A stretch of DNA of 6,405 bases from the NCBI GenBank assembly GCA_030642995.1, contig DAOWMR010000165.1:1-6405 (forward strand), read 5' to 3'. The position numbers were made by a program, and so were the translations under genes. Below, piece after piece: positions 1-6,140 of the stretch (its first letter is position 1; each line of letters begins with the position of its first letter). The stretch comes from Spirochaetales bacterium (GTDB lineage Bacteria; Spirochaetota; Spirochaetia; DSM-27196; SLST01). The notes under the pieces are model-generated. The model saw only the letters and a program-made list of their open reading frames with translations, was not told the DNA's origin and did not search any database.

Positions 1-554
1 CCGTGATCACCAATTGGCCCGTTCACGAGAATCGCATCGCCGGGGCCGACAAGCGACGCACCGGCAATCCCTTCACGCCCCTCGCCCACGAACCCCACAC
101 CGCTTGTCGTGATGAACAGCCCATCGCACTCCCCGCGTCCCACAACCTTGGTGTCTCCGGCAACGATGCGGACATCTGCTTCGGCCGCAGCGCCGGCCAT
201 GGAGTCTACGATTGATTCGAGCTCGGCAATCGGGAACCCTTCCTCGATGATGAAGGATGCGGTCAGATAGCGTGGCTCGGCGCCGGAAACCGCGAGATCA
301 TTGACCGTTCCGCAGACCGCCAGACGCCCGATGTCACCCCCGGGAAACTGCAGGGGATTGACGACGTGGGCATCCACGGTGAGGGCGAGGTGCCCGCGGC
401 CGGGGGTGTCGGGCGGGGTTTCCAGCTCAAGGATGGCCGCGTCGGTTTCCGCGTCCAGTACGGCGTTTGAGAGGCGGCTCTGGAAAACCGAACGGACGAG
501 ATCTCGCGACCGTCGGCCGCCGCTCCCATGATCAAGAACTATTCGTTCACTCAT
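1..554 (-). CDS. hypE: HypE, hydrogenase maturation carbamoyl dehydratase (N-terminal part, cut by window edge)
   Basis: HypE dehydrates the thiocarboxamide on its own C-terminal cysteine, using ATP, to a thiocyanate that supplies the CN ligands of the [NiFe] site. It receives the carbamoyl group from HypF. The visible 184 residues start MSERIVLDHGSGG and carry the family's PurM/AIR-synthase-type features. These are the glycine-rich DHGSGG near residue 8, a DAHVVNPLQFPGGDIG block at about 61-76, VNDLAVSGAEP at about 84-94, GDTKVVGRG at about 133-141 and GDH at the cut end. The family is usually about 330-350 residues, so just under half is missing, including the C-terminal cysteine. The ATG at 554 overlaps the hypD stop by 8 bases. 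No good Shine-Dalgarno lies directly upstream, which suggests translation coupled to hypD. The identification is firm from the motifs; activity cannot be judged without the C-terminus. Confidence 0.95.
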   Translation of the reverse strand, partial: MSERIVLDHGSGGRRSRDLVRSVFQSRLSNAVLDAETDAAILELETPPDTPGRGHLALTVDAHVVNPLQFPGGDIGRLAVCGTVNDLAVSGAEPRYLTASFIIEEGFPIAELESIVDSMAGAAAEADVRIVAGDTKVVGRGECDGLFITTSGVGFVGEGREGIAGASLVGPGDAILVNGPIGDH

Positions 555-1629
555 TCTGGTACCGATAGTGCGCTGCGCACGTGCCCTCCGAGGAGACCAT
601 GCACGCTCCGACCGGGTTTTCCGGTGTACACGGTTCACCGAAGAGCGGACAGTCAACAGGTTCGCACCGTCCCTTCAGAACATCACCGCACCGACACCCG
701 GCAGGCTCCTCCGATACGGGGAGCTCAACGTCAAAAGCTCGTTCGGCGTCAAATCGATTGAATTCCGGAGCCAGGCCGAGCCCGCTCTCAGGAATGTTGC
801 CCAGTCCCCGCCAAACGGCGTCCCGTGGCACAAACACTTCGTCCATGAGACGCTGCGCCGGTTGCGACCCGTCCCAGGTTACCGCTCGCTTGTAGGCAAT
901 TTCCACGGCGTGCTCACCACGTTCGGCCTGCCGGACCAGCATCAGAATCGCCAACAGGATGTCGGCAGGCTCAAACCCTGAGATCACACATCCCACCTCG
1001 CACTCGGCAACAATCTCTTCGTACATTGCCGCGCCGGTCACAATTGATACATGCCCCGGACAGATATACCCGTCCAGATCAACCCCGCCGGTGACGAGCG
1101 CCATCATTGCCGGCTTCATGACCTTGTGCGCACTCAATACGAAAACATTATTGGCGTTGTCGCGCGCCGCCTGTGCGATTGCAGCGGCCGTCGTCGGAGC
1201 GGTGGTCTCAAACCCGATCCCGAGGAAGACAACCTTATGGTCCGGATTGTCCCTCGCTATTCGCAGAGCGTCTAACGAAGACTGTACGACGCGGATATCG
1301 GCACCGCGCGCTCGTTCCTGCTCAAGACTCGATTGCGAGCCGGGGACGCGAATGAGATCACCAAAGGTCGTAACGATGACCTCCGGTTCTGCTGCAATTG
1401 CGCAGGCGTGATCTATGTAGCCAATCTCCGTCACACAAACCGGACAGCCGGGGCCTGAGATCAGTCGAATGTGGTCGGGGAGAAGCGAGCGGATCCCGAA
1501 TCGCCCGATTGCCATAGTGTGACTGCCGCACACCTCCATCAGACGAATTGGACGATGAGACTCCGCGCGAATCTGCCGGGACAATGAGTGCACAAGTTGC
1601 GGATCGCGATACTCGTCAACAAAGATCAA
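547..1629 (-). CDS. hypD: HypD, Fe-S scaffold protein for Fe(CN)2CO assembly
   Basis: HypD, with HypC, holds the iron that receives the CN and CO ligands of [NiFe]-hydrogenases. The 360-residue protein is full length for the family. It begins MIFVDEYR, matching the MRFVDEYR start I recall for E. coli HypD. Conserved functional motifs are CGSH with Cys34, GPGCPVC with Cys62 and Cys65, TFGD..RVPG at about 88-97, GFETTAPT at 139-146 and PGHVS at 191-195. A cysteine-rich C-terminus (Cys314, 322, 327, 334, 343, 351) includes the ligands of the family's [4Fe-4S] cluster. The start codon is TTG at 1629, four bases after an AGGAGG; the next in-frame Met is residue 31, too late for the conserved N-terminus. 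It overlaps hypC by 4 bases (TTGA) and hypE by 8. Confidence 0.97.
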   Translation of the reverse strand: MIFVDEYRDPQLVHSLSRQIRAESHRPIRLMEVCGSHTMAIGRFGIRSLLPDHIRLISGPGCPVCVTEIGYIDHACAIAAEPEVIVTTFGDLIRVPGSQSSLEQERARGADIRVVQSSLDALRIARDNPDHKVVFLGIGFETTAPTTAAAIAQAARDNANNVFVLSAHKVMKPAMMALVTGGVDLDGYICPGHVSIVTGAAMYEEIVAECEVGCVISGFEPADILLAILMLVRQAERGEHAVEIAYKRAVTWDGSQPAQRLMDEVFVPRDAVWRGLGNIPESGLGLAPEFNRFDAERAFDVELPVSEEPAGCRCGDVLKGRCEPVDCPLFGEPCTPENPVGACMVSSEGTCAAHYRYQNE

Positions 1630-1853
1630 GGTTCCTCCTGATCAACGAATGCAGTTCGGATGGCGCTTAGCTCCTCCTCAGCTTCTTCCGACGAGAGCTT
1701 CTGCAGAATGAATCCAGCATGAACAATGACGAAGTCGTCCACGGCGATCTCCTCGGCGAGCGCAAGCCCGGCCTCGCAAATCACCCCGTTTATTGAAACC
1801 CGAGCAATGTCGCCCTCAAGCGAGAGAACTTTCCCGGGTATGGCCAGACACAT
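1626..1853 (-). CDS. hypC: HypC, small hydrogenase maturation chaperone
   Basis: HypC is a small OB-fold chaperone of the HypC/HupF family. It forms a complex with HypD and carries the iron moiety to the hydrogenase large-subunit precursor. From the ATG at 1853 the protein is 75 residues, beginning MCLAIPGK. Removal of Met exposes Cys2, the residue known to be essential in this family. The conserved His is His45, in VIVHAGF. The acidic C-terminus is slightly short against the 80-90 residues common in the family. A TTG directly before this ATG (1854-1856) could start a form with one extra Met. I reject it because Cys would no longer be second, and the ATG sits at a better 7-base distance from AGGAGG. 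The ATG shares one base with the hypF stop (TGATG), and the gene's own stop overlaps hypD. Confidence 0.96.
   Translation of the reverse strand: MCLAIPGKVLSLEGDIARVSINGVICEAGLALAEEIAVDDFVIVHAGFILQKLSSEEAEEELSAIRTAFVDQEEP
1634..1639 (-). promoter_or_regulatory. Ribosome binding site of hypD
   Basis: A perfect AGGAGG on the minus strand lies inside the last codons of hypC, four bases before the TTG at 1629. It decides the unusual TTG start of hypD, because no other start codon near the conserved N-terminus has a comparable site. The short spacer may lower initiation and make it depend on ribosomes finishing hypC. Confidence 0.75.
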
Positions 1854-4174
1854 CAATCTTCCTCCTGCGCTCGTTCTCGTGCCGCGGCAATGGCAAGCTG
1901 GCCCAGTGCAAGGCCGCCGTCGTTCGAGGGCACTTTCTCGTGCGAGAAAACCTCAAACCCGGCGGCCACCAGTCTCTCCTCCGTCCCCGCGAGCACGTAC
2001 CGGTTCTGAAACACGCCGCCGGACAGCACCACGCGGTTGATACCATGCTCGTCCCGCGCCTCTCGTGCAGCCTCCGCGACCGACTCGCAGATCGTATTGT
2101 GGAACCGTCCCGATATCAAGCCGACCGGAATTCCAACGGCAACGTCGTGGGCAATTCGACGGATCATCGAATCGAATTGAATCAGGCGGGGAGCGCCGTC
2201 GGCCTGCGGCTCGGAGACGTCAAACGGATAGGCTTCTTCCACGCCTTCGGTCAAACAGTCCGCTAGTCGCATTGGGGCCTCGGCGTCAAACCGCGAACGG
2301 GTACAGACGTCGCAGATCGCGGCGACCGCGTCGAACAGCCGCCCGGCGCTCGACGTAAGGGGTGTGTTGATGCCGACGGCCAGTGCGTGCAGCGCCGCCT
2401 CCCGTTCCCGCGGCGTCACAACCTCGTCACGGAAGATTGCGAGTGAAGATTGAACCCCCGGCGGAGGGCCTTCCGGCTCGAAGGCGCGCATCAGGTAGGA
2501 GAGGCCGCTGCGCCATGGCTCTTCCACGGCACGGTCACCACCGGGAAGCTGAACATAGTCGAAGTGGGCAAAGCGCTCATAATCGGTGAGTTCCGCCAGC
2601 AGGAACTCACCACCCCAGACAGCACCGTCATCACCAAACCCGGTTCCGTCCAGTGCCACGCCGATCACCGGACCGGTCAGGCCATGTTCCGCCATGCACG
2701 AGGCAATGTGCGCATGATGATGACCGACCGCCACAACCGGGAGACCCGACTGCTCCGCGATCTGCGTAGACAGGTAGTCCGGGTGTCTATCTCGAACCAT
2801 CAGCCGAGGTGAGAGACGGAAAAGTTTTGGAAATCGATCCAGGACCTCTTCAAAGAACTCGAGCGTCACCGCGTCATCCAGATCACCGATATGCTGACTC
2901 AGAATGGCTTCATTGCCTGAACCAAAGCAAAGGGTATTCTTCTGTTCGGCCCCGACCGCCACAATCCCGTCGACCGAAAACGGAAGCCGGACGGGATTGG
3001 GCACGTAGCCGCGCGACCGTCGCAACAGGCGCGCCCGATCTCCGACGACCATGGCGACCGAGTCATCCTGGCGATTGTGGATATCCCGATTATGCGTGAG
3101 TAGTGTATCTGCAATCGGTCCGAGAATCTCGGCCGCGTGCGCATTGCTCGTGACAATCGGCTCGGAGCTCAGATTTCCGCTCGTGAGGACGATCGCGGGG
3201 ATCTTCAGTCGATCAAAGAGCAGATGGTGCATGGGCATGTACGGCAGAATCGCGCCGATGGTGTGCAGGTCATTGCTCACCGCGGGCGCGATTGGCCGTG
3301 TTTCCGGTTGGGCGGCAGTCCGGGTCTGCAACAGCACGATGGGCCTGGCACTTGACTGGAGGAGTGTCCGCTCAGTCTCCGTAACCAACGCATGCCGCGC
3401 CACGGCATCGGCGTCGGCGAACATGACGGCGAAGGGTTTGGCCTCCCGGTGTTTGCGTGCGCGGAGCTCCTCCACGATCACTTGATTCGTTGCGTCGCAC
3501 GCGAGATGGAACCCGCCGATGCCCTTCATGGCGACGATCTGCCCCGCATCGAGAGCGGCGGCCAATGAGTCGGGCGATAACGTGTACTGCGGACCACAAT
3601 GGCGGCAGGCAATTGGTTGCGCGTGAAAACGTCGATCTGAAACATCCTCGTACTCGCGCCGGCAGTTATCGCACATTGCAAAGGACCGCATGGTTGTCTG
3701 GGGACGATCGTACGGGAGAGCAGTGACAATGCTGAATCGCGGGCCGCAGTTCGTGCAGTTGGTGAACGGATAATCCAGGCGACGCGGGTCTTCCCCCAGG
3801 GTCTCCAGCGGGTGCCCATGCAAATCCCACAGGCAATCGGCGCAGACGGGGAGATCCGGGCTGATTCTAGTCACCAGTTCAGAGGTATCTGCACTGCCGA
3901 TGATGACAAACCGGCCGGCGCCGGTCGGCATGGCCTCAACGATCTGGATGTCATCAATGACGGCAGCGGGCGGACAGTGGGAACGCAACCCGGCAATGAA
4001 CGACTGCAGTGCCGGCGCCGTACCCTCAACATGGATCCTCACACCATCGGTCTGATTCCGGACGGTTCCGGTGAGTTCCAGCTCGTGCGCAAGGCGGTAG
4101 ACAAACGGTCGGAACCCCACGCCCTGAACGAGTCCGGTGATCTTTAGGTCGTAGGCGCGTTTTTTATCGTCCAT
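1853..4174 (-). CDS. hypF: HypF, carbamoyltransferase of hydrogenase maturation
   Basis: HypF turns carbamoyl phosphate and ATP into carbamoyl-adenylate and passes the carbamoyl group to the C-terminal cysteine of HypE, the source of CN ligands. From the ATG at 4174 it has 773 residues (E. coli HypF about 750) and all four domains. Residues about 8-95 are the acylphosphatase domain with VQGVGFRPF (Arg22) and Asn40. Two zinc-finger repeats follow, with Cys111/114/140/143 and Cys168/171/190/193. A YrdC-like nucleotide-binding domain at about 200-390 has KGIGGFHLACDA and KHREAKPFAVM. The Kae1-like carbamoyltransferase domain at about 400-773 has HHHAH at 485-489, DGTGFGDDGAVWGGEF at 509-524, GGVFQNR at 719-725 and PSNDGG at 749-754. 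An upstream in-frame ATG at 4216 would add 14 residues unlike the family and run through the inverted repeat. Neither start has a clear Shine-Dalgarno. It is the first gene of the leftward operon and overlaps hypC by one base. Confidence 0.95.
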   Translation of the reverse strand: MDDKKRAYDLKITGLVQGVGFRPFVYRLAHELELTGTVRNQTDGVRIHVEGTAPALQSFIAGLRSHCPPAAVIDDIQIVEAMPTGAGRFVIIGSADTSELVTRISPDLPVCADCLWDLHGHPLETLGEDPRRLDYPFTNCTNCGPRFSIVTALPYDRPQTTMRSFAMCDNCRREYEDVSDRRFHAQPIACRHCGPQYTLSPDSLAAALDAGQIVAMKGIGGFHLACDATNQVIVEELRARKHREAKPFAVMFADADAVARHALVTETERTLLQSSARPIVLLQTRTAAQPETRPIAPAVSNDLHTIGAILPYMPMHHLLFDRLKIPAIVLTSGNLSSEPIVTSNAHAAEILGPIADTLLTHNRDIHNRQDDSVAMVVGDRARLLRRSRGYVPNPVRLPFSVDGIVAVGAEQKNTLCFGSGNEAILSQHIGDLDDAVTLEFFEEVLDRFPKLFRLSPRLMVRDRHPDYLSTQIAEQSGLPVVAVGHHHAHIASCMAEHGLTGPVIGVALDGTGFGDDGAVWGGEFLLAELTDYERFAHFDYVQLPGGDRAVEEPWRSGLSYLMRAFEPEGPPPGVQSSLAIFRDEVVTPREREAALHALAVGINTPLTSSAGRLFDAVAAICDVCTRSRFDAEAPMRLADCLTEGVEEAYPFDVSEPQADGAPRLIQFDSMIRRIAHDVAVGIPVGLISGRFHNTICESVAEAAREARDEHGINRVVLSGGVFQNRYVLAGTEERLVAAGFEVFSHEKVPSNDGGLALGQLAIAAARERAQEED
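1861..1866 (-). promoter_or_regulatory. Ribosome binding site of hypC
   Basis: AGGAGG on the minus strand lies within the final codons of hypF, seven bases before the hypC ATG at 1853 and only four before the adjoining TTG. The spacing supports the ATG as the main start. Confidence 0.75.
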
Positions 4175-4183
4175 TGAATATCG

Positions 4184-4213
4184 ATTGTTGACAGGATCGC
4201 AAACTACTGTCAA
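4184..4213 (-). promoter_or_regulatory. Candidate sigma-70 type promoter for hypFCDE
   Basis: On the minus strand a consensus TTGACA (4213-4208) is followed after 18 bases by AACAAT (4189-4184), four of six matches to TATAAT. Transcription would begin near 4177, only a few bases before the ATG at 4174. That would give an almost leaderless message and fit the missing Shine-Dalgarno. The prediction is by eye and could be chance, because the -35 hexamer is part of the inverted repeat. Confidence 0.3.
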
Positions 4214-4215
4214 CA
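4186..4215. promoter_or_regulatory. Perfect inverted repeat in the hypF/hoxF divergent region, candidate operator
   Basis: TGTTGACAG (4186-4194) and CTGTCAACA (4207-4215) are perfect 9-bp complementary arms around a 12-base spacer. The element lies in the 146-base region 4175-4320 between the two divergent operons, just upstream of the preferred hypF start. It could bind a dimeric or tetrameric regulator controlling both directions, or form a hairpin in RNA. I recognise no specific regulator family. Apart from this element and the promoter-like hexamers within it, I see no terminator, RNA gene or sigma-54 type (GG-N10-GC) promoter in the region. Confidence 0.55.
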
Positions 4216-4216
4216 T
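4188..4216 (+). promoter_or_regulatory. Candidate sigma-70 type promoter for hoxFU
   Basis: On the plus strand a consensus TTGACA (4188-4193) is followed after 17 bases by CAACAT (4211-4216), only three of six matches to the -10 consensus. Transcription would begin near 4223 and leave a leader of about 100 bases before hoxF. The weak -10 suggests either that an activator is needed or that this is not the promoter. Confidence 0.25.
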
Positions 4217-4310
4217 GAGCGAAAAGGTAGACTTCAGCGACAGGACCGGTTCTTCATCATCGTACCTGCACCATGCCTGCCGTTGCTGCCGCCGAACTTT
4301 CTTTCATAGC

Positions 4311-4314
4311 GAGG
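4311..4314 (+). promoter_or_regulatory. Ribosome binding site of hoxF
   Basis: GAGG lies six bases before the ATG at 4321. It supports this start over the in-frame ATG at 4273, which has no purine-rich site in front of it. Confidence 0.6.
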
Positions 4315-4320
4315 CGCTGT

Positions 4321-6126
4321 ATGAAATCGATGGTCCAGAACGTTCTGGAGAGGTACGACTCCGACGCGACCCGCCTCATGGACATTCTCATAGACGTTCA
4401 GGAGGATCAAGGCTACCTTCCCCCACCCGTCTTGGGGGAGATTGCCGAAGCACTCGATATTTCCGAGGTCGATGTAAATCAGACAGTCTCTTTCTATCAC
4501 TTCTTCTCAACCGAGCCCCGCGGCAAGTATTCGATCTACCTGAATAACAGCGTTGTGGCGGAGATGATGGGGCGCGAAAAGATCGCGGAGACCTTCGAGC
4601 GTGAGGCGGGGTGCAAGTTTGGCGAGGTGACCGAAGATGGGCTGATTGGTCTCTTCGACACGCCCTGCATCGGGATGAACGACCAGGAACCGGCGGCAAT
4701 CATCAACGGGTCCATCGTCACCAATCTGACGAGCTTTCGCGTCAAGGAACTTGTGAAGGGAATGCGGGCCGGACTCAGCATTGGAGATCTCAGAGCACAG
4801 AGCCTCGGCGATGGAATGAACGCATCCGAGTTCCTTTATTCCACGGTGGACAACAACATCTACAAGACCGGTCCGGTCGTCTTCAGCGACTACGGGCCGG
4901 GCGAATCGCTCACCGCCATCGCCAAGGAAGGCCTCTCACCCGAGCAAGTCATCGAGCGCGTCAAGGCCTCCGGAATCCGGGGACGCGGCGGCGCGGGATT
5001 TCCGACGGCGCTCAAGTGGGAGTTCTGCCGCAAGGCACAGGGCGAGAAACGCTACGTCTTCTGCAATGCCGACGAGGGGGAGCCAGGTACGTTCAAGGAC
5101 CGGGTCATCCTCACTGAGCGGCCGAACCTGGTGCTGGACGGTATGACGGTTGCAGGATATGCGATCGGCGCGACCGAGGGTGTTCTCTATCTGCGCTACG
5201 AGTATCGATACCTGCGCCGTTACCTGGAGAAGACCCTCGCGGATATGCGCGCCGCCGGACACCTAGGCAAGAACGCGGGGGGTATCAAGGGATTTGAGTT
5301 TGACATCCGGCTCCAGTTCGGCGCCGGGGCCTACGTCTGTGGAGAGGAATCAGCCCTCATTGAGTCGGCGGAGGGCAAACGGGGCGAGCCGAGGGACAGA
5401 CCGCCGTTCCCGGTGGAGAAGGGCTTCCTGGGGATGCCCACCGTCGTCAATAACGTGGAAACCCTGTGCCAGGCGGCCAAGGTTATCGTGAAAGGCGCCG
5501 ACTGGTACCGAACTCTCGGCACGTCTCAATCCACGGGCACGAAAGTCCTCAGCGTGTCGGGCGACTGCAAATTCCCCGGGATCTACGAAGTTGAATGGGG
5601 GTTCTCGGTCAACGACATGCTGGACATGGTTGGCGCCGAAGCCGTCAAGGTGCAGGCCGTTCAGGTCGGCGGACCTTCTGGGTCATGCATCGCGAGCAAC
5701 GAGTTCGGAAGAGTCCTGAGCTACGAGGACCTCGCGACGGGCGGATCACTCATCATCATCGGTGACCAGCATGATCTCCTGAAGGTGGTCGTCCGCAACT
5801 TCATCGATTTCTTCGTGAAGGAGTCGTGCGGATCGTGCTCAACCTGCCGAGCGCTTACGCTCATGTACCGTAAGACCCTGGAGAAGATTCTCGCCGGTCA
5901 CGGAAAGCAATCAGACATCCAGGCCATGCTTGACTGGGTACCGATTGCGCTGGCGAGTCGGTGCGGTCTCGGACACACGGCCCCGAATCCGATTGTGTCC
6001 ACGATCAAGAATTTCCGGCATCTCTACGAGGAAAGAATCGTGAACACGGACGAGACCTTTGAGTCGAGCTTTGATCTGGAGACCTCGGTGGCCGAAGCAA
6101 ATGAAGCCGTTGGACGAAAGTGGTGA
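4321..6126 (+). CDS. hoxF: HoxF, NADH-oxidising diaphorase subunit of NAD-reducing [NiFe] hydrogenase
   Basis: HoxF carries the NAD(H) and FMN site of the soluble NAD-reducing hydrogenase and exchanges electrons with HoxU. From the ATG at 4321 it has 601 residues, close to the 602 I recall for Cupriavidus necator (Ralstonia eutropha) HoxF; its start MKSMVQNVLERY aligns without gaps to MDSRITTILERY. Residues about 1-150 are a NuoE-like (24-kDa) domain and about 180-580 a NuoF-like (51-kDa) domain. FMN/NADH motifs are RGRGGAGFPT at 220-229, CNADEGEPGTFKDR at 248-261 and GAGAYVCGEESALIES at 334-349. The [4Fe-4S] cluster ligands are Cys503, 506, 509 and Cys548. The NuoE-like domain keeps only Cys116 of the four usual [2Fe-2S] ligands. 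FDTPCIG and DQEPA at about 112-125 are signature stretches of Hox-type HoxF. Fourteen bases separate it from hoxU. A formate dehydrogenase or [FeFe]-hydrogenase diaphorase is less likely, given the sequence match and the hyp genes beside it. Confidence 0.95.
   Translation: MKSMVQNVLERYDSDATRLMDILIDVQEDQGYLPPPVLGEIAEALDISEVDVNQTVSFYHFFSTEPRGKYSIYLNNSVVAEMMGREKIAETFEREAGCKFGEVTEDGLIGLFDTPCIGMNDQEPAAIINGSIVTNLTSFRVKELVKGMRAGLSIGDLRAQSLGDGMNASEFLYSTVDNNIYKTGPVVFSDYGPGESLTAIAKEGLSPEQVIERVKASGIRGRGGAGFPTALKWEFCRKAQGEKRYVFCNADEGEPGTFKDRVILTERPNLVLDGMTVAGYAIGATEGVLYLRYEYRYLRRYLEKTLADMRAAGHLGKNAGGIKGFEFDIRLQFGAGAYVCGEESALIESAEGKRGEPRDRPPFPVEKGFLGMPTVVNNVETLCQAAKVIVKGADWYRTLGTSQSTGTKVLSVSGDCKFPGIYEVEWGFSVNDMLDMVGAEAVKVQAVQVGGPSGSCIASNEFGRVLSYEDLATGGSLIIIGDQHDLLKVVVRNFIDFFVKESCGSCSTCRALTLMYRKTLEKILAGHGKQSDIQAMLDWVPIALASRCGLGHTAPNPIVSTIKNFRHLYEERIVNTDETFESSFDLETSVAEANEAVGRKW
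4419..4439 (+). repeat. GC-rich hairpin near the start of hoxF
   Basis: TCCCCCA (4419-4425) and TGGGGGA (4433-4439) are perfect 7-bp arms around a 7-base loop. They lie about 100 bases into hoxF and encode the segment LPPPVLGE. The structure may form in the mRNA, but the coding sequence alone could explain it. No T-run follows, so it is not a standard intrinsic terminator. Confidence 0.4.
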
Positions 6127-6128
6127 GT

Positions 6129-6134
6129 GAGGAG
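6129..6134 (+). promoter_or_regulatory. Ribosome binding site of hoxU
   Basis: GAGGAG lies six bases before the ATG at 6141, just past the hoxF stop. It favours the ATG over an in-frame GTG at 6123 that overlaps the hoxF stop as GTGA. Confidence 0.75.
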
Positions 6135-6140
6135 AAGGGT

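Noticed and set aside
263..535. Minus-strand 90-codon open frame starting MIMGAAADGREIS
   Set aside because: It is the wrong frame of hypE. The correct frame from 554 gives an uninterrupted HypE with all expected motifs.
568..1411. Several long plus-strand open frames opposite hypD
   Set aside because: They are Arg/Pro/Ser-rich or low-complexity antisense reads of a GC-rich gene, without recognisable domains or ribosome binding sites.
2450..4147. Plus-strand and alternative minus-strand open frames over hypF
   Set aside because: hypF is intact and conserved across all four domains in its own frame, and the overlapping frames show no family motifs.
4186..4215. FNR- or CRP-type binding site
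   Set aside because: The half-sites look superficially similar (TTGAC/GTCAA), but FNR needs a 4-base and CRP a 6-base spacer. Here the 9-bp arms are 12 bases apart and the TTGAC/GTCAA cores are further still.
4273..4320. Upstream ATG giving HoxF 16 extra residues
   Set aside because: It lacks a ribosome binding site, whereas the ATG at 4321 has GAGG six bases upstream and matches the N-terminus recalled for Cupriavidus necator HoxF without gaps.
4175..4320. Sigma-54 promoter, as known for some hox operons
   Set aside because: No GG-N10-GC pair with the usual flanking bases was found on either strand by eye.
4185..4547. Plus-strand 120-codon open frame with an ATG at 4215 (MSEKVDFSDR...) in the divergent region, possible leader peptide
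   Set aside because: No ribosome binding site precedes it, it runs out of frame far into hoxF, and its later part is a frame-shifted read of the conserved HoxF N-terminus.
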